From positions 149,668,001 to 149,732,000 of the forward strand of contig JBITNC010000001.1 of the NCBI GenBank assembly GCA_050084985.1: a stretch of DNA of 64,000 nucleotides. Reading direction: 5' to 3'. Source of the stretch: Nageia nagi (taxonomy: Eukaryota; Pinophyta). Of the stretch, positions 11,301 to 23,078 are shown piece by piece. The notes under the pieces were generated by a model, which worked only from the letters and a program-made list of their open reading frames with translations, made no database searches and was not told where the DNA came from. Every line of letters starts with the position of its first letter. Position 1 is the first letter of the stretch. A program made the position numbers and the translations under genes.

Positions 11301-11733
11301 CCTAAGACCTCTGTTGGATTGGACATAACTCTATTAGGTGGACAGGCATGTGTGTAGTGATACCACATGTCCGCACGTCCATTCAGGGATTATCCTGATA
11401 ACCTAGGAGGAAAACTAAAAACCTTAATCAAGATAATTAAAATGGTCGGTCCAAGATACGTAGGATCCTTGGAAAATAGTTGGTACTTCTCCTTGTGAGA
11501 GTATATTACTGACCAAGGTGAACTGGTTGAGGATTGGTAGTACCTAGGCTCCACCTTACGGGCATCCAGGTGAAGGCCTAATTCTATATAAGAAAACAAC
11601 CCCAACTTTATTCCTCTACGGATCGTGGTTTATAAATTTACACATGTGGGACATGTTTACTTATGTTTGATTTGTATAGATGGAAACTTGTAAAAATTTG
11701 CATTCTTATTGCATATTTACTTTTGTACAGATA
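8394..11733 (+). other. Element B long leader between PBS and gag
   Basis: About 3.3 kb without a supported gene. It is AT-rich to 9030, then GC-richer at 9030-9920, where Pro/Ser-rich reading frames are shared in part with the leader of E (KMP, PPSQPPP and LLPTVKVD-like segments). AT-rich sequence then leads to a conserved block at about 11215-11420, equivalent to E 52130-52510. The stretch 9110-9240 is not in E and may be a separate insertion or captured fragment. Copia leaders are usually far shorter. Confidence 0.65.
9355..9490 (+). repeat. Short tandem repeat in element B leader
   Basis: Four or five imperfect copies of a unit built around CATTTCATGGACTGCAATGT and ATATACATCG. E has a single related copy near 53884-53930, so the expansion is specific to B. 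Confidence 0.65.
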
Positions 11734-12640
11734 ATGGTTGAAACCTTCATACCCAAGCATATACTCGACGGTTCCAACTTTGGCATATGGGAACCTCGTA
11801 TGAGAGCTGAGTTATAAGCAAGGAAGCTGTGGCAGATAGTAAATGAAGATCTGGTCGCTCCTACAGATGAGAAGGCCCTTGAAATCTACAACTCAAAGAA
11901 TGAGTTAGCAACTTCAATGATCTATCATGCAGTTTCAGATGACATCCTTCTCATGATCTCTTCCTTGACATCAGCAAAAGAAGCTTGGGATAGACTGAAG
12001 AAAATTTACCTTAGGTCAAAATTTTCAAGGAGGTTCACCATTCTACAAATGTTGTTGCAATATCGTCAAGGTGAAGATGAAAGTGCCTCTATCTACTTGA
12101 ACAAAATCATTGACCTCAGGACACAACTGGTTGGCTGTGGGTGCAATTGGATCAATGATGAGTTCATGGTCTTCATCATTCTTCAAAGCCTCTCTACAAA
12201 GTTTAGTAACTTTGTCACAGTTATGGAGACTAGGCTCGATGATGAAGAAGATGTCATCTCTCTTGACAACCTTTCTAGATTCCTTCTGAAGCATGAGGAA
12301 ACTTTGAACAAGAAAATGTTGAACCTTTCTCCAAAGGATAATAACATTGCTCTAGGAGAAACCAAAACTCCTTTCAAGAAGATGTTCAAATATTATAAAT
12401 TCAAAGATAACAAATCCTCATCTACCATCAGGAAGCACGACAACTTTAAGCAAAGGAATGACAAAGCTGGATCAAGCAAACCAACACTGCAAGAAAGTTT
12501 GATGGAAATTGTAACTTTTGTGGCATCTTTGGGCACAAAAAGTATGATTATCGAAAAAAGAAATTTTCTCAAAAAGATAAGGGAAATGCAAATGTGAGAA
12601 ATTTCAATAATAAAAAGAAGAACAAGCATGCTGCTACTGT
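11734..12640 (+). pseudogene. Element B gag (broken)
   Basis: Starts MVETFIPKHILDG at 11734, directly after a CAG-AT context. A TAA interrupts it at about 11815 (AEL*ARK). The main open part (11917-12597) holds the copia gag core (AKEAWDRLKKIYLRSKF, LLQYRQGEDESASIYLNKI). A one-base deletion near 12495, seen by comparison with E, throws the zinc knuckle out of frame; the CNFCGIFGHKKYDY remnant is in the +1 frame and its last Cys is Tyr. Gag would package element RNA into virus-like particles; this copy cannot be translated through to pol. Confidence 0.85.
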
Positions 12641-15618
12641 TGCCTACTACTCAATGACTCAAACTATTTCAAATGATTGGATTGTTGATTCAGGATGCAC
12701 TAATCACATGTGTTATGAAAAGGATAAGTTTGAAAACTTTCATAAGTACAACAAGGATACAGTTGTGATAGGTGATAATACAGTCCTTGATGTTCAAAGA
12801 ATAGGGAATGTGAAGATTCATGGAAAGGCTCTTGATAATATCTTTTATGTGCCTAAACTAAGGATGAATCTTATCTCCGTAATTCAGATTACAAGGAAAG
12901 AATGCTCATTTAAGTTTAGCTCACACTCCTGGTGTGTTAAGAAAGGACTTGCCACCTTGATGAAAGGATCGGTAAAGAATGACCTTTATATTATGGATCA
13001 AGTACCTTCAAAGATTTGTCTTGCTGTAAATGTTTGTTCAAAAGGTAATCTTTGGCATCAAGGATTAGGGCACCTTAACCACAAGAGTATTCAAGATATG
13101 AAAAATCAAGAACTTGTGGAAGGTTTACCTAATATTTCACCCATAATTAGTCTTTGTGAAAGGTGCATTCTAGGAAAGATGAATAGGCAAAAGTTTGAAA
13201 AAGATAAGGTAACTCAGGCTACTCGTCCTCTTCAGCTTGTGCATTCAGATTTGATGGGTCCATTTCAGACTAAGTCTCTAGGGGGAGCTTCTTATGTTCT
13301 GACCTTCATTGATGACTTCAATAGGATGACATTTGGTTATCTACTTGAGCACAAGGATCAAACTTTTGACCGGTTTAAAGACTTCAAGGCTCTTGTTGAA
13401 AATCAAACTAATTTTAAGATTAAGATGCTAATATCTGATAATGGGGGTGAGTATAATAGCAATGAGTTTAACGATTATTGTGTTAAACATGGGATCAAGC
13501 GATAATTCACAATCCCTTACACCCCTCAACAAAATGGAGTTGCTGAAAGGAAGAATCGCACCATTATGGAAATGGCAAGATGCATGTTGGGTAACCTTCC
13601 TAGTTTCTTATGGGGAGAAGCTGTTCACACTACTATTCACACCCTAAATAGGTGTTCTACTAAAGCAGTTGAAGGAAAAACTCTGTATGAAGCATGGATA
13701 GGAAAGAAACCTAACATGTCACACTTCAGGGTCTTTGGTTGTGATGCATTTGCATTCATTACCTCAGAGAAAAGAAAGAAGCTAGATAAAAGATCAAAAA
13801 AATACATTTTTATGGGGTATGATAATCAGCATAGAGGTTACAGGCTCTACTCCTCATCCCATAAAATAGTCTTTGTTTCTAGGGATGTTAAGTTCAATGA
13901 ACTTCCTGAGGATACGACTTCTCATGCTGAGGTGTCTGATTCAAATGATTCTACGCCTGCACCTAACTGGTTGGATGATCATGTAGGGAAGTCACCATAA
14001 GAGCAAAATTCTCTAGCTCATAAAATTACAAGGAGTATGACATTGAATAAATCTTTATTTACCAAAATTGATAATATGAATGAGCCATCAACATTCAAAG
14101 AAGCTTCCAAGCAAGAGTGTTGGATGGAAGCTATGAAAGTTGAGTATGGGCACTCATGAAAAATGAAACTTGGGATTTGGTTCTTTATCCCAATGAGAAA
14201 AATGTGATTGAAAATAAATGGATATACAAGGTTAAGTACAATTCTGATGGAGAAGTTGAAAAATACAAAGCAAGGTTAGTGGCCAAAGGATTCGCTCAGA
14301 AATATGGTATTGATTATGAGGAAAACTTTGCTCCTGTGGCTAAGATGCCTACTGTCAGGATAATCCTTGCTCTTTCTGCAGCTCAAGGATGGAAAGTTTT
14401 CCAACTTGATGTCAAGAGTGCATTTCTCAATGATGACTTGGATGTAGAAATCTACATGAATCAACCAGAAGGATTTATTCCAAAAGGAAAAGAGTCTCTT
14501 GTGTGCAAGCTAAAGAAGTATTTGTATGGACTTAAACAAGCCCCTAGAGCATGGTACAAGAAAATTTTAGGATTCTTTGTAGATATCGATTTTTCCAAGT
14601 GCTTCTCTGACTCAAATCTCTATGTACTCAATCAAAGAAAAGATGTGGTCTTAATTCTCCTTTATGTAGATGATCTTCTCATAACAAGCAACAATATTGA
14701 AATCATCCAAGAGTGCATATCCAAACTGAAGGTAACATTTGAAATGACTGATCTGGGTCTATTGCATTACTATCTTGGAATGCAAGTATACCAACACAAA
14801 GATTGTACTTATCTTAGTCAATCTAAGTATATATCAGACATCTTGCAAAAGTTTGGAATGGAGGAGTGTAGATATGTTGCAATACCTATTTCTCTTGGAA
14901 TCATTGTATCATTAAGCTCAGAGTTTTAGTTGGCTGATGCTATAGCTTATAGGTAATTGATTGGTAGTCTTCTGTATCTGACTATCTCTCGACCTGATAT
15001 TGCCTTTGCAGTGAATCTGATGGCACAATTCATGCAAAAACCATATGTTGAACACCTCAATGCTGTTAAGCAAATCTTAAGGTATGTGGCAGGGATAAAG
15101 GATCTTGCTCTTAAGTATTCCAAAGTGCCCTCGATTATTCTCTCAGGGTTCTTAGATTCTGATTATGGGGGAGATAGAGATGACAGAAAATCATATGTTT
15201 CAGCATTGGTTCAGGTGCTATCTCTTGGGCTTCTAAGAAGCAACCTACTGTGACTCTTTCTACCATCGAAGTCGAATATCGAGCCATGTCTGTTGCCACC
15301 CAAGAAGCTATTTGGCTAAGGCATCTTCTAAACGAAATTGGGTATAAGCAAAATGGCCCATCTCTTATTTCTTTAGATAATCAATCGGCTATCTCTTTGG
15401 CTAAGAATCTTGTGTTCCATCAGAGAACCAAACATGTGTAAATCCAAGCCCATTTTATCAAGGAGAAGGTTCTAGATGACATCATACACTTGGAGTATTA
15501 TCCATCTACTAAAAACTTTGCTGATTTATTCACCAAGCCCCTTCCTAAAGCTCAGTTCAGCAAGCTTAGGGATTCTCTCGGGTTGGTGAAGTTGCCCTTA
15601 AGGGGGAGTGAAGTTTGA
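12594..15618 (+). pseudogene. Element B pol: protease, integrase, reverse transcriptase, RNase H (broken)
   Basis: Domains in copia order. Protease: DWIVDSGCTNHMC. GAG-pre-integrase HHCC: LWHQGLGHLNH ... CERCILGKM. Integrase: HSDLMGPF and SDNGGEYNS, then GVAERKNRT. RT: FQLDVKSAFLNDD, KQAPRAWYKK, LYVDDLLIT. RNase H: DSDYGGDRDD, EVEYRAMSV, LDNQSAISL. Nonsense codons lie at 13503 (R*FTIPY), 13998, 14927, 14954 and 15439. Frame breaks lie near 14140 and 15200, the latter a small deletion relative to E. The pol end is TGA at 15616-15618, just before the stem-loop array. Confidence 0.9.
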
Positions 15619-15664
15619 ACTTTTGTTAGTGATGACAACTTCACCTCTAAGAGGCATTTTTTGA

Positions 15665-16052
15665 TTGTACATTCTATACCTCCGTGGTAAGTTTGCTTTG
15701 CGTGACAAACTTGTTGTACAATTGTTGTTATAGAGTGTTGATTATTTTATACCTCCGTGGTAAGTTTGCTCTGCGTGATAAACTTGTTGTACATATTTAT
15801 ACCTCCATGGTAAGTTTGCTCTGCATGACAAACTTGTACATTTTACACCTCTGTGGTAAGTTTGCTCTACATGATAAACTTGTTGTACATTTTATACCTC
15901 TGTGGTGAGTTTGCTCTGCATGAGAAACTCATATAATTTTTGGAGCATATAATTAATATACCTCCGTGGTAAGTTCGCTCTGCGTGATGAACTTGTTGTA
16001 CATTCTATACCTCCATGGTGAGTTTACTTTGCATGAGAAACTCATTGTATAA
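15665..16052 (+). repeat. Tandem stem-loop array in element B 3' UTR (about 7 units)
   Basis: Each unit of about 40-60 bp reads CCTCCGTGGT, then an inverted repeat such as AAGTTTG-(N10)-CAAACTT, then TTGTACA-like sequence. One unit has GAGTTTG...GAAACTC and another AAGTTCG...TGAACTT (G-U closing pair), so the arms change in step. It starts about 47 bp after the pol stop. E has a longer array. No repeat-spacer pattern of a CRISPR kind exists. Confidence 0.8.
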
Positions 16053-16524
16053 TTTTTATGCTCTATTAATAATCAACACATGTTTATATACAACATGTGA
16101 CTATGAGTGATGGCTTGGCATCTCCGTGATGACTTATAGTGCACCATTAATTAGTTATTTATAAGATGGCATTATTTGATTCTTTTATTTGAATATATGA
16201 TGCATCTAACTGATTTTGTTCATGAGTTGCTTGTAGCATGCAGGATCTTCTTCAGAAATGCAGGTTACTCATCTTATGAAAGCAAGCTCATGGAGACTCA
16301 CATGTCAGCTTAAAGTTGAACGACTACTATGTATAGTGAAACTAGTTGTGGTTAATGATTGTATTATAAACCATTTTGTCAAATGGTAATGTAGTGAGTC
16401 TCATACTAGTTCTCAAAAGATTCTCAAATATGTAAATGTTCTCATCTCCACTTGTATCTCTATGGAGGAGAACTCTCTCTCTTCTCTCTTCTATGCTCTA
16501 TCCCAATATTGCATTAAGGGGGAG
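16053..16524 (+). other. Element B 3' UTR and polypurine tract
   Basis: Non-coding stretch from the stem-loop array to the 3' LTR; closely matched in E (46868-47340). The PPT AAGGGGGAG lies immediately before the LTR. Confidence 0.75.
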
Positions 16525-16994
16525 TGTTAGAATTTGTAATGAAATATTTTGAATATCTAAACTTTTTGTAAGTTCAATTAATCACTTAAAGGATATGTAG
16601 ATACCTTAAGGGATTAATTGAATTCTTTATTATATGTGGACTTTGACCTAACCATGGGGTTAGTTGGTAGGTTAAAGTTAGGTCACACATTTATTGTAAC
16701 CCTAACCTTACCCTTGGGTTAAAGGGAGGTTAGGGAGGTGCTCTCAAACTATAAATAGAGGGCCTCTCCTCTTGTAACATATCTAAGTTTTGGAGTAAGA
16801 TTACTCTACTAGTTTGTGTAGGAGAGGAAGAGAATAGTTGTAAGAGGGGCATACTTGAGAATTGAGATACTAGTTATGGATGTACTCCCAAGGAGGGAGA
16901 AACCACATTACACTTGTGTTATCTTGTGTGAATGTTGTATGATTGAGCTTCCTAGTCTTGGACCTTGAGGATTAGAGTAGTGCTAATTCTCTCA
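16525..16994 (+). repeat. Element B 3' LTR
   Basis: 470 bp, TGTTAGAATTTG ... TTCTCTCA, about ten differences from the 5' LTR. It is followed by CCTCA, the right target duplication, and then the resumed polyprotein of element A. Confidence 0.9.
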
Positions 16995-16999
16995 CCTCA

Positions 17000-19468
17000 T
17001 ACTCTACTTTCATGGCTTCTATCCAGCACTCGTGCTTAGAAGCATCCTTGAAAGATGAGGGTTCATGTTTGTTATCAATATTAAAAAATAAAGATTTATT
17101 CAAGGTTATGCTCCTTGTTACCCTTTCAGTTGGAGAATTTTGCTCTTAGGATGACTTATCTACATCAATATCCAACTAACTAGGTGTAACTAAAGAGTCC
17201 TCTGGATCATCTATATCTTTATTAGAAATAGATTCTTTAGAAAGTTTATTAAACTTAACATCTCTTGAAATGAACATTGCTTTATAGGATAGAAAGTAGA
17301 GGTTGTAACCTCTATGTTGACTATCATAATCCATAAAGATGCACTTTTCAACTCTTTTATCCAACTTTTTTTTTTCACAAATAATGTAGGAGAATGCTTC
17401 ACAACCAAACACCTTAAGGTGAGAAATGTTAGGTTTTCTTTTTAACCATGCCTCAAAAATAGTTTTACCTTAAATAACTTTCATGGGACACCTATTTAAG
17501 ATGTAAATAGCAGTGCTCATAGCTTCACCTTATAAAAAATTAAGAATATTACTCAACATGCATCTAACCATCTCCATCATTATCTTATTTTTTCTTTCGA
17601 TAACACTATTTTACTGAGGAGAGTAAGGAATCATAAATTGCTTTAAGATTCCATACTTAGCATAATAGTCATTGAACTCATTGCTATTGTATTCTCCTCC
17701 ATTATATGATCTCAACATCTTAATTTTAAAGTTAATTTGATTTTTAACTAAAACCTTAAAATTATTAAAACTCTTAAAATTTTGATTTTTATGCTCAAGT
17801 AGATATCCAAAGGTCATCCTACTCAAGTCATAAATGAAAGTTAAGATGTAAGATGCTCCTCCAAGCGACTTAGTCTAAAACGGATCCATCAAATTTGAAT
17901 GCATAAGTTGAAGAGGTTAAGATGCTTTTGTTACCTTATCTTTTTCAAACTTTTATCTATGCATCTTATTGAAGATGCACTTTGCACATAAATTAATTAA
18001 ATATGAGATTGAAGGTAAAATTTTCATAATTTCTTGATCTTTTGTGAATTAAATACTCTTATGGTTAAGGAGCTCTAAATGTTGGTGCCAAAGATTACCT
18101 CTAGAACATACACTTATAGTAAAACACATTTTTGATGGAACTTGATTCACAATGTAGAGATCATCTTTCATTGCTCTTTTAACCAACATGATAATTCCTT
18201 TCTTAATGCATCAAGATTGAGAGTCGAACTCAAAAGAGTACCATTTTTTAGCAACTTAGATAAAAAAGAGAAGCTTCATCTTAAGCTTAAAAACATAGAG
18301 CACATTATTAAAAATCTTTTTATGAATCAATAAACTTCTAATTGTTTGGACTTCAATGGTAGAGTTATCACCTATCATAATCGTATCTTTTTTATACTTG
18401 CGAAAGTTTTCAAACTTAACTTTTTCAAAGCATAGGTGATTAGTGCAACTAGAATCAACAATCCAATCAGATAAAAAGTATGAGACATAGAGTAGAGCAT
18501 TACAGCAAAACTAGCTTGAATATTCTTCTTTTCTTTGAAGCTTTTTAAATTTTCATTACCTTTGTTTTTTTTCTCTTTTCTTTTTATAGCAATCAACTTC
18601 TTTGTGACCTTTGATACCATAATAGTTACAATTTCTATCAAACTTTTTCTTAAGATTTGGATTATTTGCTTTACCTTTTCCATCTCTTTACTTGAAGTGA
18701 TTATTTTTGCTATTATTTTTGCCACTATTATTATTTTTGTTATTATCATTATTGTTACCATTTCCTCTTTTTTAAAACCTTTTAGAAGAAGAAGGATAAG
18801 ATTTTTTTAATGGTTGAACTTCTTCTTGAAAGGAGTTTTGGTTGCTCTAAGAGCAACGTTATTACCTTTAAGAGAAAAAATCAACACCTTTTATTAAAGA
18901 TTTCCTTATGCTTCAAAAGAAGCTTAGAAAGGTTCTCAAGGGAGAAGACTTCTTTATTATCATCAAGTTTTATTTTCATAACCATCATAAAATTATTAAA
19001 ATTTGAAAAAAAGCTTTAGAGAATGATAAAGATTATGAACTCATCATTGATCCAATTGCACCTACAAGTAACAAGTTGGGTCCTAAGGTCAATAATTTTA
19101 TTCAAGTAGATAGCCACATTTTCATCTTTCCCTTGACAAGATTGAAGCAATTTTTAGAGAATAGTAAACCTTCTTAAAAACTTTAAACCAAGGTAGATTT
19201 ATTTAAGTTTATCCTAAGCTTTCTTTGTTAAAGTTGAAAAGGAAATCATTAGGAGCACATCATCTGAAATTACACGAAAGATCATGGAGGTTTTCAACTC
19301 ATTTTTCGTATTGTAAACTTCTACTGCCTTCTCATCTATAGGATGTACAAGGTTCTTATTCACTATTTATCAAAGCTTCCTATCTTATAATTTAGCTTTC
19401 ATCCAAAGTTTCTAAATACCAAAGTTGAAATCGTCAAAAATGTGTTTGGGTAAAAAAGAGTCTTCCAT
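17000..19468 (-). pseudogene. Element A gag, protease and integrase (broken)
   Basis: Minus strand from an ATG at 19468 (MEDSFLPKHIF). The gag frame has a stop after about 18 codons and many later. A zinc knuckle remnant near 18600-18650 reads CNYYGIKGHKEVDC, with the second Cys replaced by Tyr. The protease is near 18375-18490 (DWIVDSSCTNHLC), with Gly of the DSG active site changed to Ser. Integrase core pieces follow at 17826-17611 (YNGGEYNSNEFNDYYAKYG) and the C-terminal domain at 17412-17176 (VFGCEAFSY-type, SRDVKFNKL). It continues into the RT half at 7903 across element B. Confidence 0.8.
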
Positions 19469-21558
19469 TTGCTACATAAGAATATGAAAAATAATAAGCA
19501 TGTGGTTCAATAAATAACATTATATGTTAAGTTTTAACCAAGTAAGTAATACATGTTACATTTAATTAACTAAGACATTCTTGATTTGATTCACTAATGC
19601 AAATGTTTTACAACTCAAATAATAATTCATGTACATAAATATATTTCTCATCTTAAGAACCGTAGATGTAGAGTGACATTGTTGAAGCTTATTTTTTTAT
19701 CTAAAATTAAACCTTCACTTGGATGTTCACATAAGAGGAGCCCAAGTACTACTAATCCTCAATCAGTTCACTTTATTCAGTATTATACTTTCTCACAAAG
19801 AGTACCTACTATTTTCCAAGGTTATGATGTTTATTGGATCGACCAAATTATTAATCTTGATTATGTTTCAAGTCATCTTTCTAGATTTTTAGAATAATCC
19901 TTGAATGGATGTGCTGATATATGGTATCACTACACACATGCCCGTCCACCTATTAGAATTATATCTAAACCAATAGAAGAATTAGAGGTAATTGAGAAGT
20001 ATGAACTTTTCACCATTTAGATCGTCAGACTTAAAGGATCTAGTCTACTTATCTTTGCCTTATGGCTCCCCAAACAGGTCATGTTACAAAATTTACGTAT
20101 CGATGTGTTCATTTTAGAGGGTTTCTCATTTCAATGTTTGCATTTTTGTTTGCATAAGCAAATAAATCAAAATGCGAAACATGAAATAAAAAAAAGCATA
20201 AGTAAAAACATCATCCATTCAAAATTTGAAATCTAAATGTTTAATGGATTTTGTTTACCAACTTCTAAATGATATCTTTACATCATTCCTAATTTTGCAC
20301 AAATCCATTTTGCATAAGGAAGTAAATTGCATTATAACTTAAAAAAATTTAGTAATAAGCATGCATCATTGACTTAAAAAAATCTAAGTTCAAAGAATTT
20401 AAATTAAGTCATAAGCATGCATCATTAACTTAAAAAATTAAGTACTAGGCATAAGTACTAATCATAAGTATGCATTAACTTAAAAAAATTCAAGTACAAG
20501 CATAAACAAGAAGCATGCATTATTAATCTAAAAAATAAAAAAGAGTGACTCATAGGCATGCATCATAAGCATAATAGATTCTAAGTAAAAGATCTAGACC
20601 TTTTAAGTAAGGAATTCAATATTTCCCTTCTTTTTACTTAAAAAAATCCTATCATTTTTGCACTATTGTCTATAAATATTTAGAAAATATTAATACGAAA
20701 AAAAGTTATTAAAAATAAGCTCTAAAAAATGCTTAAATAATTTAATTCTAAGCATTTAAAAAAAATTACTAAGTAAAAAATATACCTTAAGAAGGGGCTT
20801 ACGTACGTGAAGGGAGTCGATGGCCTCGTTTGTTGATCCTGCCATTGCCAATGTTTCTAAGTAGACTTTATTGCAAGAAAGGAAAGGAGTTTGATGGTCG
20901 TTAGTTGAGGGCAGAGCTGCGTGCGGTTTGAGAGGCCACGAGAATGATGGCTACGAATTTGGAGATGCCAAAAGAGGGGTGATGAACAGGCTATGAGCTT
21001 TGCTGGTGATGGTTAAACAGAGGCAGAGAGGACTGCAGGAGGTAAGACATGAGTCAGGAGAACCCAAGAAAATGTTGCCTATGAAAACCAGAATCCAATC
21101 CTCCTAAGCTCTCAAACAACGGGCTATGCGAAAGAGGAAGGTGGTAGAATAGTAGGGGTCATCGTTCGAGAGGAGACGAAGTCACTGAGAGGGACACAAT
21201 GTTAGAAGCTGGAAACCCCTTAATATTTTGTAACATTGTTTTTGAAAGAAAAATGTTCAAAAAAAATTATTTATATTTTCTTTCAACAAAACTAAATTTC
21301 AGTTACATATACAAAATTTGTAAAACATTGCAATTTTTACTCTAAACCTCCCTTTTTTATATATATTGAGTAGAAACAAAAAAAAAAAATATTTGTGTAA
21401 TATTATTTTTATAATATTACACAATTCTTATATACAAACCTCCCTTTCAAAAAAAAAGGTAGCAATTTGTAACTAAATTGCTAGTAAAAAAGGAATTAGT
21501 ATAAGAGATAAAAAATAGACTATAGAGACTACAATCTTTTTATACTATCCTACAATGT

Positions 21559-21652
<94 letters not shown>

Positions 21653-21941
21653 TAATTTTTGTATACTATTCTCTTAAATAGGAAAAAAAAGGCTCTAACA
21701 TAAGAGGTTAGTATAGATAAAAAAAAAAATTGCATTATATTGCCATTGTGACCATAACAAAAAAAAACTAACATATAAAATATGTTAGTAATCTAATGAG
21801 TATAATCCCAAAAAAAAAAAGGAAAGGAGGTTATACTTTCTCAAATGTTTAACTCATAAGGTTGTAGGTGAAATAAGAAGACTTCTAAGTTGAAGAAGGA
21901 TGAGAAACCTTCAAGATAAAGAAGAAGAGCTTCAACACTAA
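19469..21941 (-). other. Element A leader between PBS and gag
   Basis: About 2.5 kb without a supported gene. It contains the block equivalent to the conserved gag-proximal leader of B and E (about 19650-20110), AT-rich repeats, a GC-richer patch at 20800-21190 that shows no protein similarity I recognise, and a (TA)n tract at 21562-21648. Confidence 0.6.
21562..21648. repeat. (TA)n microsatellite in element A leader
   Basis: About 43 uninterrupted TA units. The minus ORF that crosses it is an artefact of the repeat. Confidence 0.97.
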
Positions 21942-21953
21942 GCTTTGATACCA
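21942..21953 (-). other. Element A primer-binding site
   Basis: GCTTTGATACCA on the plus strand, i.e. TGGTATCAAAGC in element sense, two bases inside the 5' LTR. Matches initiator tRNA-Met with one substitution and lacks the extra base seen in B and E. Confidence 0.8.
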
Positions 21954-21955
21954 AA

Positions 21956-22440
21956 TGAAGGAGTTGAACTATAACATAAACAACTCTAAACTCCAAGATC
22001 ATATGAAAGCTCACAAATAACATCTAAATAACTCATAAAGATAACTCAAGATGTAAGTGGTTCCTCCAACTAGGAGTACATCCACTAACTAGATCTCACT
22101 TCATTTACAAATATGAACTTTTACAATCCTTCTAAACTCATCTCCTAAACATTATCCTCTAGCATAAATTTACTCTACAAATTGGTGTTTGATCCAAAGA
22201 GGGAGCCTTTTATTTATAGGCCAAAATCCCTCTTTGGATCATCCTTTTACCCAATGTACAAAAGCATGACATGCACATCCTTTTACCCAAGGGGCATGCT
22301 CATGACATGGAGTGTAGGACAAGTTACATTATTATATTCACTTAAATACTTAAGGTATCAAATGATACCCTTAAGTATTAATGAACTTACATAGAAGATT
22401 ATTACAAAACCTTTACAATAATGCATTATACATTCTAACA
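21956..22440 (-). repeat. Element A 5' LTR
   Basis: 485 bp, TGAAGGAGTTGAACT ... TTCTAACA on the plus strand, pairs with 5260-5727. It is followed by TTGAA, the right target duplication, then the continuation of element D's LTR. Confidence 0.87.
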
Positions 22441-22445
22441 TTGAA

Positions 22446-23078
22446 TACCAAAATACTAAGAAATATAAATGCAAACCATAATATGGGATACTAGCATGTA
22501 ACTACGTTCACTTAACCATGTGTTGAGCTACGTGCTCAGAGAAGCCTTCCTTTAGTCCTTTATTCCTCCTCCTTATACAATCAAGTACATCAACAATGTT
22601 ACCCACCACAATGCACTCTAAGACAATGCAACCTAACTTATAGATAATCTCTCACTCTTCACAATGTCATAAAATTTGCATAATTACAAGGTTCATATAC
22701 ACACTATGAAAATCTTGTGCATATCATCTCTAGTCCATGCCTATGGATTTATAGTAGTTTTACAACCTCAAGATAATCATAGGACAAGTCAAGAGACTTT
22801 TGGAGATGTTCTCCAACATTGCAAAATTTAAAAAAAAAACTCCTGGATTAAGTATGAAATAGAAATAATTATATTGTCAAAGGTCATTGCAACTTCTCTT
22901 GGTTGTTCCGAAATAATACTCATCAAAATTTTTCAAATCTGAATTAGCCACTACCTACCAAACATACATTTTCTCACACATAATAAAGTAAATTTTCAAT
23001 CAACCTTGTGCCTATTGTCTCATAGTTGGGATGATGATTTTGTCAAATAAGGTTAAGTACCAGGCTTCATAACCAACA
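22446..23078 (-). repeat. Element D 3' LTR, second fragment
   Basis: Continues the LTR begun at 5183 and matches about 24377-24993 (for example CCATGTGTT-AGCTA, GAGAAGCCTTCCTTTA, GATTTTGTC-AA-AAGGTTAAG). It ends CCAACA and is followed by ATCTCCCATTTG, the reverse complement of a polypurine tract. Confidence 0.8.

Larger units (their letters stand above)
7909..16994 (+). mobile_element. Element B: 9.1 kb Ty1/copia retrotransposon nested in A
   Basis: Complete LTR-to-LTR copy: 5' LTR 7909-8378, PBS 8381-8393, long leader to 11733, gag-pol 11734-15618, stem-loop array 15665-16052, PPT at about 16516-16524 and 3' LTR 16525-16994. Both LTRs are 470 bp, begin TGTTAGAATTTG and end TTCTCTCA. I count about ten differences between them by eye (roughly 2%), so it is fairly recent, but the coding region already has several stops and frameshifts. 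Its proteins are close to those of element E on the other strand: the same family, with distinct leader contents. Confidence 0.93.
5260..22440 (-). mobile_element. Element A: degenerate Ty1/copia retrotransposon, interrupted by B
   Basis: Minus-strand copia element with LTRs at 5260-5727 (3') and 21956-22440 (5'), a perfect TTGAA TSD, a PBS complementary to initiator tRNA-Met and gag-protease-integrase-RT-RNase H in copia order. Without element B (9,086 bp) and its 5-bp TSD it is about 8.1 kb. The coding region is full of stops and frameshifts. It is a diverged relative of B and E: same order, similar proteins and a degenerate 3' stem-loop region. The LTRs differ from each other much more than those of B or E, consistent with greater age. 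Confidence 0.88.

Noticed and set aside
18535-18810. Hydrophobic ORF that could look like a membrane protein
   Set aside because: Antisense of the Lys/Asn-rich gag of element A.
20800-21190. GC-richer patch in element A leader as a captured gene
   Set aside because: No reading frame with recognisable protein similarity; only its position matches the GC-rich patch of E.
21550-21774. ORF with long Ile-Tyr runs (also 24941-25231)
   Set aside because: Created by (TA)n microsatellites.
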